Source of the DNA: Zygnema cylindricum
Lineage: Eukaryota > Streptophyta > Zygnematophyceae > Zygnematales > Zygnemataceae
Assembly: GCA_037447655.1 (NCBI GenBank)
Contig: JBBHKE010001879.1
Location: 1-64,000 of the forward strand
Direction: 5' to 3'
DNA length: 64,000 nucleotides
Position 1 is the first letter of the stretch; every line of letters begins with the position of its first letter. The translations under genes were made by a program, and so were the position numbers. The notes beneath the pieces were generated by a model, which was given only the letters and a program-made list of their open reading frames with translations, did no database searches and was not told the origin of the DNA. This document shows, in pieces, positions 11,577 to 23,300 of this stretch.

Positions 11577-14500
11577 ATGCCTCCTCTCTCTCTCCCTCCT
11601 CTCCGGAATCTTCTTCAAAAGAGCTGCTGTAAGCCATGGCTTCCGAAGCCCCAATCACTGGCTTCCCTTGTAGATTTACCCGTCGCAAATCCGACAAAAT
11701 TAGATATTCCTAATGTAAAACTTGATTCCGAGGCAGACTTTTCATTTTCTCAGGAGCGGTTCAAAACTCTGAAAAATTACTGTTTTGCTTCCAATATCTC
11801 ATCTTTGTCGCCATCCGGTTCATCGTTGTCACCTTCTTTATCTTTACCGTCAACATTGCAAAGATTTTTTTCGACCTCTCTATGTTCTGCTCCTTCATCG
11901 AAATTTTCTGATCAAACCCTAACTGAAATAGTCAGAGCAGATAATGGTGGAAGCTTCAAAAACCTTCAAAACCCTCAAATTTTCAAAAGTTTCAGCAGCC
12001 AATCCGGAGCTTCTAATGTGGCAGCCATTAAGCAGCTCCGAGAGAGAACAGGAGCTCCGATGAAAGATGTAAAGGAGTCTCTTGTTTCAAACGACTGGGA
12101 TATAGGTACGGCAGTTCAGAATCCTGGGCAGTTCAACTGGAAATAGCGAATCCAACATGAAAGTGAAACTGAACATATTAGAAAAAAAAGAGAAAAAAAA
12201 AAGATAGCAGTAAAATGGAACAGTGAGACTGATCAGCTTGACTGGATCTGGAAACAGACTTAAACCTCATGTAGAAACTGAACAGTACAATTGAACAGTT
12301 GACTGAAATTGAAGATTGCTGCTGAATAGCGTACATCAGAGGGGGGCAATGTATTAGTCACAGCTAAAGTTGAAGAAGTATAACTGTGTATAATGAATTG
12401 GACATTTTAAATGAACCTTGACTGACTACAGGTTCCTTTAGCTGCCTAACTAAGCATTTTAAACCGAAATGGAAACTGAGGTGGCAGCCGGCCTACCGCA
12501 CTTAGCCTGCCGCCCACTCGATTTTGGTTTCTGAGCAGCTGAACTTAACATATTAGCAAGGAGTTGGTCAGAGCATTAAAATTCAGTTAGACAGTCTAAA
12601 CCTCTATACTAGTTTCTCAATTTGGGCGGAAATGGTAACAACTCCATGACTTGAGAATGTCTAGGTTAAGGGATAAGCTATAAATGGTTATTACAATATC
12701 ACAGCAGTTATTACAATATCACAGCAGTTATTAGAAAGCTTTGGTGGCATTAGGTGCTCAAAATTTAAAGTTTTTATAAACCGAAGATAAGAATCGTTTC
12801 TTTGACTACAGTACTTCTGAACTGAATTTGAACATTTTTGTTTTTATTTGTTCGAGTTTTGCGTTTTTTTTTTTCAATTTTACCTTGAAAGCTATCAGTT
12901 TAAACTTCTGGAATATTTTAAAAGATCGTGTTCAAATGAAAACGTGAAAATGATTGTCACTATTAATGTTTTTAGAAACACATTCGCACGTAAGCCTAAA
13001 TATTTTTAAGCAAATTTTGCCAAAGTCAGTAAAATGAGTTCACGGCATCTGAAGATAATGTATTTTTTGCCGTTCTTGTTTCTGATGGAAGCTATTAAGT
13101 GCTTGTTCACGACATTGCAAATTAAATACTTGACATAAGTGTGAGGAATAAAAGTGAGTTTTCTGGAGCTAAACCTAATCCCATCCTGTGATAAAAACTC
13201 CATTAGCCTTAGCTGGTAATCGGTAGGCACTATGACCTTGAGTTCCTGTGAAAGAAAGTTGTGTTCTCCTTTTGTCCCTTTCTTGCCCCCTTCCTCTCCT
13301 GTCTTCTCATCCCTCTATTCCTTTTTCCCATTCAACGTTTCCTTCCTGTCCTCCTCTGTTCAACTGGCTCTCTGTCTCTCTCCCTCTCCTACTCACACTC
13401 CCACTCCTTTTCCCTCTCCCTCTCCCTCTCCTTCTCTTCCCCTCCCCCTCCCCCCCATCTCCCTCTCCACCCAATCCCTCAGAGGCTGCCTTTGTCGCTC
13501 TCCGTCGCAAGGGCATGGCTGCTGCTAGCAAGAAGAAGTCAAGAGTGGCGGCAGACGGACTGCTGGGTGTCGCGCAGAGAGAGCGCCAGCTGGCAGTCGT
13601 GGTTGAGGTCAACAGTGAGACTGACTTTGTTGCGCGAAATGACATTTTCCAGCACCTGGTGCGGCAGCCATTGATATTAAAGAGATTGGATCGCAGGAGG
13701 GAATTGAAGGGAGTTTCAATGGAAGAAAGTTTTTAGGAAATGTCAGTGTGGGTAGTGGTTTGTAAGTGGAACTGGTTATGGAGGATTGGTTGGTAAATGT
13801 TGAGTATTGGTTTCAGGTGATTTTATTTAACCATTAATCAATCTTTAATGTTCAACATCCTTTAAAATTCAACATCTCACTAGTCAACAGTTAAAATTCA
13901 GGGTTCAACATGAACTAATGACGACTCAAGACATGCAAAAGGGGCTTCCTGTAACAAATAATCTTTACAGAGAGTGTCTCTATGCTATTAGTATTCTATC
14001 CTTACTGTCTTTAAGTTTCGGAAATCATGTTATCCATTCTGACAAATTTCTCGTGATGTTGCGAAAGGGTGAAAAAGACAGGTGCATCGGGTGGCTTCTG
14101 CGGTGCTGGAGTCTGAAATGGATAACTCAAAGGCCGAAACTGGAGTCCACTCCCTTTCTCTACCACAACTCGAGGTCTGGTCCCTTAACCTAAACCCACG
14201 GATCAGGAAGGTTACCTTTCGTAGATAAACAAGCTTACGAGCATTAGGGAGTGTTTAACGCATCTAATTTTTGAGAAAACCTAGCTTTTGGTCAATGGAA
14301 GTATGAGATTGGTTCATACAGTTATGGAACAGACAAGATCTTTACTGTTATATGTGCAGGAGATTTCTGTAACACTTGATCATTCAAAACTCTCCGGTCA
14401 ACGGTCCATTGCAGAAGCAATTGCAGAAGTTTCGGCCCTGACCGGAGAAAATATTCAACTGCGACGAGCTTTTCTTGTGAGTGAGAAGGAGGGATGGGTA

Positions 14501-16654
14501 ACAACTTATCTTCATGGCAGCCCTCAACCAGGTAATTTTTGTTTTTCTGAAAGCCCTGTTTTTTCTTCTCATTTGTTTATCTGTTTGTTTATTTGCTTCT
14601 CCTTTCTTTGTCATTCAGAATGGGTTTTACATACAAGAAACGAGAGGAAACGAAAAAGTGGAAAAAACAGAGGTTATGAGGAGGGAGGGGCTGGAGAAGA
14701 AGGCAAAAAAGTGAAGGGAAAGAAAATGAAGGAATGAGGGAATGAGTAGGAGGTTGAGGAAAACAGGAAAATAGCAAGCAGAGGTGTTGTAGAAAGCGAA
14801 AAGGAGATTGATTTAGTGGAAGGGGGAAGGAACCAGGGAGGAAGAGAAAAGAAAGTAGAAGAAAATGAGGGAAATAAGTGTACAAATGAGCAAAACGAAG
14901 GGAAGCAGGAGAAGAAAAAGTGAGTAGCCATATCTTGAATATGTGGATGATTCATGATAAAAAGGGGCATCAACTTTTTAAAACTTCCTTTTTTTTGTTG
15001 CAGGTCTTGCAAGAATTGCAGGATTTGTGGGAGTACAAATAGAAGGTTCTGTCCGTGAAGAAAAAAACATCAAAGATCTCGCAGAAAATCTTGCGATGCA
15101 CACTGTTGCGTCACGCCCTCTTTATCTTCACAGGGACCAAGTTCCCTCATCCGTTATTGCTCACGAAAGAGACATTCTCACAACTCAGGTGGAAAACTTG
15201 GAAACTTTTCTTGTCAAATTCTAGGGCCACCACTTTACAAGGACAATGAAAAATTTCTATAGATTTGCCAGGTGCAAATTGAGTCGCTTTAAGACCAGGT
15301 TGTAGATGCTGGGAAAGAAAAAGTGTTGACGTGAATTTTTGGGATCTGTCAAGTTTTTCATTTGACAATGAGTAGATATAATTGGCCTTTATTTCTTCGG
15401 ATGATTTGCTTTCTGTGGGATCAGGCAGCTGGAAGTGGGAAGCCTGCAAATGTGATCGAAAAGATGGTTGATGGACGGTTGCGGAAATATTACGAGGATG
15501 TTGTGATGTTGGAGCAAAAGTTTGTTATGGATGAGACAAAGAAAATTCAGGTGAGATTCCTCACTCCCCCTCTTCCCACAACAGATTTTTTGATAAGTGA
15601 AGTGGATTTTGTTCAAGGAAAATTCATATGTATGTAACCCAACTGTTGGTCAAACCCTCTTGGAAAAAGGTACCATAACCAACTGAAAGTAAGGATGAAT
15701 CTTCATGAAGGCTGAATCCAATTCATCTTAAGCCTCCACAAAGGCACATGTAACACTTGTTTCGAAGGAACAGAACCGTCTAAAGCTGCAATTATTTGGC
15801 CATATGTACTCATTTCCTAGAAAACTCTTGTTTCTCTTGTACAATTCCTCGACAAATTTATTTGCCATTTTTTGGGGCTTACAAATAAGTTATATGTGGT
15901 AGTATTTTCTCGTCATTGTTACTCTGGAGCAATCTACATTTGGGCGTAACTTTTTGTGAAAAGAAAGGTACAAAAAGAAAAAAGAGTCAATTACAAGCTT
16001 GCCCTCTTCATAGCCCTATGTTCTCATCCTAATAATTTTCACACTAGTTACAGAAAGCAAGTAGCTCCGTAAACTCACAATTTACTCTCCCTAGAAGTCA
16101 TGTTAAATCCATTATAATACGTGATTTATTGTGGACAGATTAATATTGTGGGTATTGATCAACACCATTCGATAGTTAACTTCTGTCGGTCACATTTGTT
16201 TTGTTGAAAAGTCAATGGGTTTAACTAATTCTATGCTAGTTGTTAAGCATGGTTCGTAGGTTAAGGACAACTCAGAATTAAACGCACGAGTGGTGTGCAA
16301 ATAAATATAAACGCCACAAGGTTCACATACAACGGTGGTAAACTAAATAAATAAGCGTTCTCCTAAAATCTTGTCAATACGGATTTTATGGTCCGTGATT
16401 CTGTTACCACATTTTAGCGATATATGGTCTGTATAATTTTTGCGATCCTATTTTTGAAGAAAGGGAGCTCACCTATGAGGGTTTTTGAGGGAGGGCTTTT
16501 GATCAGGCCGTGTTGGAAGACATCGGAAAGAAAGAAAATGTGAAGTTAAAATTGGATTCGATTTTGCGTTTAGAAGTTGGCGAGGGAGTCGAGAGGTAAT
16601 CGTTTTTACGGCCTTTTTCCTTTCTTTTCGAAGCTGCTTCTTTTCTTTTTTGAC

Positions 16655-16712
<58 letters not shown>

Positions 16713-17384
16713 CCTCTCTCCCTCCCTCCCTCCCTCCCTCCCTCCCTCCCTCCCTCCCTCCCTCCCTCCCTCCCTCCCTCCCTCCCTCCCTCCCTCCCTC
16801 CCTCCCTCCCTCCCCCTCCCTCCCCCTCCCTCCCTCCCTCCCTCCCTCCCTCCCTCTCTCCCTCTCTCCCTCCCCCCCTCCCCTCTCCCCTCTCCCCTCT
16901 CCCCCCCTCTCCTCCCCTCTCCTCCCCTCTCCTCCCCTCTCCTCCCCTCTCCTCCCCTCTCCTCCCCTCTCCTCCCCTCTCCTCCCCTCTCCTCCCCTCT
17001 CCTCCCCTCTCCTCCCCTCTCCTCCCCTCTCCTCCCCTCTCCTCCCCTCTCCTCCCCTCTCCTCCCCTCTCCTCCCCTCTCCTCCCCTCTCCTCCCCTCT
17101 CCTCCCCTCTCCTCCCCTCTCCTCCCCTCTCCTCCCCTCTCCTCCCCTCTCCCCTCTCCCTCTCCCCTCTCCCCTCTCCCCTCTCCCCTCTCCCCTCTCC
17201 CCTCTCCCCTCTCCCCTCTCCCCTCTCCCCTCTCCCCTCTCCCCTTCCCCTCCCCCCCTTTGTAATTGGTTTTTTTTCATATATGAAATGTTGAATTAAT
17301 TGGGATTTCTGGTTTTTATGACTTTGTAGAGTGGAGAAAAAATTTGGTGAAGAGGTATTGGCACAAGCGAGCCAAGCCGCCTAA
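11577..17384 (+). CDS. EFTS: Organellar (probably mitochondrial) elongation factor Ts
   Basis: EF-Ts is the nucleotide-exchange factor that releases GDP from EF-Tu during organellar translation. Eight exons join in phase: 11577-12105, 13483-13658, 14082-14174, 14360-14531, 15004-15188, 15425-15550, 16507-16595 and 17330-17384, giving 474 residues. The ATG at 11577 opens a Ser/Leu/Pro-rich, acid-poor leader that looks like an organelle-targeting peptide. Exon 1 ends with the UBA-like EF-Tu-binding N domain ([20 protein letters not shown], about residues 146-165). Exon 2 carries the signature TDFVARN (residues 223-229). Exons 3-6 cover the core, including [15 protein letters not shown]. Exons 7-8 end with EVGEGVER and a [10 protein letters not shown] tail. 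A single EF-Ts domain without S1 repeats fits the mitochondrial type better than the plastid PETs polyprotein known in green plants. The leader is longer than usual (typical total about 395). All acceptors end in AG and donors begin with GT. The last intron holds a large homopyrimidine block. Confidence 0.92.
12684..12733. repeat. Short tandem duplication in EF-Ts intron 1
   Basis: The unit GTTATTACAATATCACAGCA is present twice in a row, followed by a partial third copy (GTTATTA). It is intronic. Confidence 0.7.
13255..13482 (+). repeat. Extended polypyrimidine tract before EF-Ts exon 2
   Basis: About 220 bases of C/T-rich sequence (TTCCCTCTCCCTCTCC-type) run straight into the acceptor AG at 13481-13482. 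It is much longer than an ordinary plant polypyrimidine tract. Frames reading SPSPSPS are artefacts. Confidence 0.7.
16657..17259 (+). repeat. Homopyrimidine block in the last EF-Ts intron
   Basis: Three successive repeat types on the + strand: (CT)n to about 16706, (CCCT)n to about 16870, then a 10-bp unit CCTCCCCTCT repeated about two dozen times (16911-17150), followed by a CCCTCT-type 6-7 bp repeat to 17250. The whole block has essentially no purines on this strand. It lies between exon 7 (ends 16595) and exon 8 (starts 17330). The complementary strand is GA-rich with many GGGG or GGGAGG runs. Long frames here (SLPPS, RGGEGR) are artefacts. Confidence 0.95.
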
Positions 17385-18234
17385 ATCTCTAATTTTACTC
17401 CGTCGATTGTCCCAATTCATTTTTCCCTTTTTGAATTCATTTTTTTTTTCCACTCCCACTAATATAATTTTGACGATTCCAATGGAGGAGAAGTTGAGTT
17501 AAAAGGGAAAATGTGGAATACGATAAGAGTTGCAGCTTTAATTCTGTGCTTCTTTGAAGGCTATCTTGTTAGGTAGGGCTTGGTACCTTTTTTGAGAACA
17601 TTAGTGTCTTAGAAATAATATCGTGTAAAATGCATTGGTAATGACATTGGTTACTCTTGTTATCCTCTTCTTTTCCCGGTTTTCTATTTCTTTTGTTAGT
17701 GTCTGGTTCTGATCTTTCAATGTTGTATGCAAGGATGCTAGGGTATTTTCTTATAATTTGACGTTTCAGGTGACTTCTTTTCTCCCTCGTACTCTTAAAC
17801 AGGCAATTTTTGGTTCGAGGTTTTTGGATTAGTTTTTGCTTTGTTTGCCGAGTTTGTTGGCACAGAATTTTGCCTTTCCTAGAATTTCCTTTTAAACTTT
17901 TCAGCAAGCTCCATTGCATCTAAAGAATAATTTTTGATTAAAAAATTCCATTAAAGAGGTTTTTTAATCGTAGGGTGCAATTATTCTATAAGCAATGTTT
18001 ACAGGGGATGATCCATTTCAAGTTGCGTTTACGCTGCTTCTTGCCCACTGATGCGCTGTCAGGTAGTCATTAAGCGCTCATCAATATAATATTTGAACAG
18101 AATTACTGTGGTTTTTTCCCGCTTTAAAAGTGTAGCCTTTTTTTTTCCCTAGGGTCATTGATGGTTAACGGTTTGAACAGTTTGGTTCAGCGAATCTTAA
18201 TGGTTTGGTTTGGTTTCAAATCTCAAATCTGGTT
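17385..18234. other. Intergenic interval after EF-Ts
   Basis: Presumed 3' UTR and spacer. No gene is seen. Near its right end TTTGGTTCAG (18181-18190) pairs with CTGAACCAAA (19430-19439) on the far side of the next element, so the insertion site may itself have been an older hairpin repeat. Confidence 0.4.
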
Positions 18235-18559
18235 GTAAAAAGTAGTGTTGGGTATCGAGGACCATTATATATATCGAATTTCAGGTACCCGATAATCGAT
18301 ATATCGCTTCGATATATCGAATTTCAAATCATCGCGATATATCGCCGATATATCGCCGATATATCGCAATATATCGCCAATATATCGAAGCTTCTTAAAA
18401 AAAAAAAATCTTGCTAGTCAATTCTCGGAAGAAGAGAAGGGCAGCTGTCAAAGTGGTGGAGGATGTTTTTTTTTTTTTCACGGAAACTGCGAATCAGAAG
18501 CTGTAAATGGATCAATTGAGAACCTAATTAAATGGATTAATTGAGAATTGATTAGCTGC

Positions 18560-18692
18560 AGCTGCTAGAACTACGTGCCTGCTGCAGCCAGAACTAGTGC
18601 TACTGCAGATGCTAGTACTAGCTACTGCTGCTGCCAGTAGTACTAGCTGCTGGCAGTGCTACTGCAGCAGGTAGTACTAGCTACTGCTACTC
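18560..18692. repeat. GCTACTGC / TAGTACTAGC palindromic repeats
   Basis: Short GCTGCAG, GCTAGTACTAGC and CTACTGC motifs recur in both orientations, so the stretch can fold on itself. It lies inside the hAT element. Confidence 0.6.
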
Positions 18693-18719
18693 CAATTAAT
18701 AAAAATAAGAATAAGATTT

Positions 18720-18970
18720 TACAATTTGTACACTTCAAAAAATAATTAATAATAATAAGAATAAAAGTTCACATTTTATACACTTTAAAAAATAATAAAT
18801 AAAAATAATAATTATAACTCACATTTTGTACACTTCAAAAAATGATTAATAAAAATAAGAATAAAATATCACATTTTATACACTTCATAAAATATTGAAT
18901 AAAAATAATAATAAGAATTTTCATTTTGTACACTTCAAAAATTAATAAATAAAAGTAATAATAAAAATTC
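18720..18970. repeat. Five-copy tandem repeat, about 50-bp unit
   Basis: Each unit carries CA(T)TTTGTACACTTCAAAA or a TTTATACACTT variant, followed by an A/T-rich tail of AATAAAAATAA. Roughly five diverged copies lie head to tail inside the hAT element. Confidence 0.75.
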
Positions 18971-19392
18971 ATGCCTGAAACGAACAGTCTGCAATTTTTT
19001 TTTCATATCATACTTTGACTAAATTAGTGTGGGTTTCAAGTTTTCATATGTGAAGTTCTGTGCCATAGTACGTACTAAATAAGTAACTATATGAATTAGT
19101 ATTACAGTATTAGTACTTTTTCGTCGGTAACATTTTGCGGCGGTACCTTTTAAGTCACGGAACGAAAATCACGTCGTACGTCGCGTTTCAGGAAAATTGT
19201 CGTTATCGCTAAAACAACATATTAAATAAATAAAAAAAAATTATAAAATACAATATATCGCGATATATATCGCGATAATTTATGTTGGTCGCGGTACGAT
19301 ATATCGAGAACTTTCCTCGATCGATATTCGATATATCGAATATCGAAATTATCGCGATATGAAACTACCCAATACCCAACACTAGTAAAAAG

Positions 19393-20349
19393 TAAAGTTT
19401 GGTTCTTACTGAGATGGAACCAAACTGCACTGAACCAAATTGGGGTTGTGACTTGCCTGCAATACATCAGCACTCGTCGTTATTGTCCACTTGGTGGTCG
19501 TTGATTCTACATCTAAGGGTTGAGCATTGCAGGTCTCTTATGTGAATAACAAAGCGGTTTTGAGTTGTACGAAGAAAAACACACTGAAAAACTACCAACT
19601 GTTTCCATTTTACGACATTTTTTGGAAAAGAAATCAAAAAGTGAAAAGAAGATATCCTCTGACAATCATTTTGATTGATTTGAAGATAAATTTTACGTTG
19701 ACATTTCACAAATACTGAAAGCCAAAGGACCAAAAGACAGGAAGCCTGAATAGTAAAATAGGATTTCCATTGTTATTGCGTATCAGTGATTCTAACCGTT
19801 AGAATAGAGCAGGTGAAATACCTTGCAGAAGCCTCCTCATATATTCATTATTGGAGTGGTCATGATAGATCTTGCAGGCCGAGACAAGTAGAAATATAAT
19901 CAGATACAAAGGCATTCCACAATATTCTATCCGAGTAAATATTACATTAAAACACAATCAAACAAAAAAAAAAACAAAACATGCCCAAAAAGTTCTACTA
20001 GCAGGCCAGTTCCCTACCATATCCTGGTCATTTTCAGTTGCCGCGGGGCAAATGCAATACCCATCTAAGAAAAAAAGATCCCATATTCATGTTGATTTAT
20101 TGACTCAAATAGAATCCACGTCAGACATTTACCTACAAGATTACCCAAAACACAACAAAAAACCTTCGTTGATAAAAAAAAAAAATTACCACGCATGGTT
20201 GTGTGAAAGACTACCATAAGCGGCTTCCTCAGCATCCCACAAAAAAATATTTCGAACGACCCTATCACAACTCTCTTATGTACAACACACCCGACATCTA
20301 CACATTTATCTTCGTTGCAATATCTTCAATGTACAATCGGACAGACAAT
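19393..20349. other. Intergenic interval downstream of ALG2
   Basis: No gene is recognised. It probably includes the ALG2 3' UTR, which would run leftward from 20349. Several A runs (19969-19978, 20175-20186) are present. Confidence 0.4.
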
Positions 20350-23300
20350 TTACCTAGATTTTCTCTCCACCATGGCCAGTACAATCTCGTCTAACTTGTC
20401 ACCGAAAACTTTTCTCGAAAAATGTGCTTCTACATGCCGGCGGGCAGCTCGGCCCATTACCTCTGACCTGCTCGGTTGCTTTACGAGAGATTCCATAGCT
20501 CCAGCAAAACTGCTGGGCGTTGACTCACATAGAAACCCAGTGGAAGCATGCTGAATGCTCTCCTTCGGCCCTCCACTATTGCATGCGATAACCGGCTTTC
20601 TTGCCGCCATTGCCTCGAGAGGCACAATGCCAAAATGCTCATTCTGCAACAAAGAGATAGACCAGTCAAAAGTGTACAATCAAAAATTATTTGCAGATGC
20701 AATAATTAACCATAGTTATTTAAAACATGAACAGCCAAAATCAAATACTATTTCCAAAAAAACCTGAAAAAGGAGCCGGGACATCTCCTCAAACAAAAAA
20801 AAACTATCCTCCAACTTGCGAGAATATGGCTTTTTATGATGGCAATGCATAAGCTGAAGGATTCTCTAGCGGTATGGTATGCATGTGGACCTACCTCCGG
20901 CGTGTAGATGACGCAAATGCAGGCCCCTAACAGAGCTGCTTTCTGGTCGTCGCTAAATGACAAAACAAAGATCACGGAGTCTTCGACACCTTCATGTTGA
21001 GCTAGAGCCTGTAACTCTTTCAGATACTCTCGATTCTCGCTCAGACGCTTGTCAAAGCCCCCTGTTCATCACCAACAACATCTTATCAGTCCCAAGAACC
21101 TATTACCTCTTATCTTTTGCTGCTAAACATCACATCATGTAAAGTTTTGTTGCGTCACGTTACATTTCAAAAACAGACTTGCTTTACCTGCAATCACTAG
21201 TCGGACATTATCCAATCCCTCCAGCTTCTCTTTGCCTGGACTGGTGCGGCTTACCACTGATTGCCCATTGATGGCATCAGCTTGTGAGCGTACACCTTTG
21301 CGAAGTAGATGTGCAAATGCACGGATAGCCAAACCGATGTTCTTCTTCCGTTCAAACCGATTGATGGACAGAAAAAACCTCCTGAATAGTAACAGAACAA
21401 GTTTAGAATCTAGCTCAAAAGTTTTATTTGAACAAGAGACCAAAAAGGTATCAATCCACAAATTCATACCGAATAAACTGATTAATCACTCTCAACACCA
21501 GACATGAGTCCTGCCTGGGCATGATTTAAACACTACAAAAACAGCATCATACAGGTCGTACTGCAGAAATTTATGTTTTAAATACAATGTTCTCCATATC
21601 CTGTGTCACAGCAGGGACTTGCGTAATGTAAAGGTGCTCATCACGCTGCTGTTCTAGTGTTCCGTCAAAGAAGTTTCATGTTATTAGGATACATTGTTGC
21701 TAGCTCAACAAATGTATCAATTTGTTCTCCAATCACAAACAGCAACTACAAAATAGTTACCAGCGTATATGTGATAGCCATTCTTATTGTAACCACCACG
21801 TATAAGGGATGAGCAAAATCAGAAAATTTAGACTTAAGATTGAGTTCCCGAAATATCCTAGCAAAAAAATCTAAACGAACAGGTGAGTGAACAATTTTTA
21901 TGAACATTTCAAGCTGTCAGTCACAGATTTCGAAGGACGAAAAACGAAAAAAGTTCCATCAAGTGATGGATACGTCGGAAAATAAAAATGATCCTGGATA
22001 TTGCATTCGGGCTTTAGCAAAAACATCCCGCCCATATGCAAAATGTGGAAAAGTCAATGGAAGAACAGAAACCCTCTAAAGGTGCGGAAGTGCACATGTT
22101 AGTAACTGTGAATCCACAGCTTCCAGTGACCAAGAAAATCACTTCTAAATGAATTTAAGCAATCCAGCATTGAAATAATAACTACACCCCTCACTGTAAT
22201 TAACATGAATGGATTGGTCCATGTCATGAAGGTAACGATTTTATCCACACGTTAATCCTTCCTGATTGATCTACGTGTGACGCTCAAAAAAAAACAAATA
22301 ATAATGGTATGGTTATACTGATTAAATGCAACTAACCACTGATACGGCAATTAAACCTTGACAATACATGGTTTACCATTCCAAACCATAAAAACATTGG
22401 ATCTCAACAGAACCTGATCACCACTGTATCGTTATATGAGTGCCTGTAGCGGGAGTGGGACAGACGTCCATCTGTATCTAATGTTCTTCCAATGCCCCTA
22501 TCCATGTGCCAATGCGTATGTGCATAAGTCCGTGTACTGAAATATTGCAGTCTATCTGTGCCTCACTCCTGCTTGGCAAACAAATACCTGTCGTACATTA
22601 ACATCCATCACCTCCCCCACCCCCATCGCCCACATCCACTGATTCCATCCCACTCTCTGATGCATACTTAAAATGCCTCAGGGAAGGGGCGTTGAGGTAA
22701 GTGTCCGTATATACAATGTCTGCATGTGTGGAAGGGCAGAGGGGATTTGGATAATGCAATGTACCCATGTGTGTATGTCTAGTAAGTGAGTGCGGGTGTC
22801 TGCAAGCATACACATGTATGCACACAAATTTGTGTATACATAGTGATTCAGGTAAGCTACGTCCACACATCTCGTGCATCTGAGATTGTGCGGGAAAGCT
22901 GGAAGCCCAGTCGAGGCCAATAGAAAATTGGCTGCGGTCAGAGAAAACAAATCACCTGCTCAGTACAGGGTGAGGGCACGCACGAGTCCGGTGGAAGGCC
23001 AGGAATTCCTGCAATATCTTGACGATCTCTTTTCTCCAGTGAAGCCCACTTTGAAAGGCTGCCCTCAGGAAGCAAGGTCTTGACAGCCGGATACAGGACA
23101 CACGGCCTCAAGTTTCTCTCCACAGTCAAATTATGAAATGTAGCAGCAAATGTGGCCGCTGTATATTCACTGTTCACAACGATTTCATCAGCCATACCTG
23201 CCCCACACCCCAAAGGATTTGTCAATAACAAAAGTATCCTTGTCAAATCAATACCAACCCCAGATGGGGCTGCAAGTGCAAAGAGCGTTTGGCTTATGAC

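Larger units (their letters stand above)
18243..19384. mobile_element. Non-autonomous hAT element (1,142 bp)
   Basis: The ends are inverted: TAGTGTTGGGTATCG on the left, and the right end reverse-complemented reads TAGTGTTGGGTATTGGG. The element is flanked by a perfect 8-bp target duplication GTAAAAAG (18235-18242 and 19385-19392), diagnostic of hAT transposition. Both subterminal regions (18262-18385 and 19250-19360) are crowded with CGATATATCG-type palindromes, likely transposase-binding repeats. The interior holds a CTGCTACTAG-rich block and a 50-bp tandem array but no transposase frame, so movement would need a transposase from elsewhere. Confidence 0.88.

Noticed and set aside
16577-17299. 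Frames of 214-240 codons ([21 protein letters not shown])
   Set aside because: By-products of the homopyrimidine block inside the last EF-Ts intron, bracketed by good splice sites.
22598-22950. Minus-strand frames with [11 protein letters not shown]-like Cys/His-rich peptides
   Set aside because: They arise from CATGTG/CACACA-rich repeats in an ALG2 intron; spacing fits no zinc-finger pattern.
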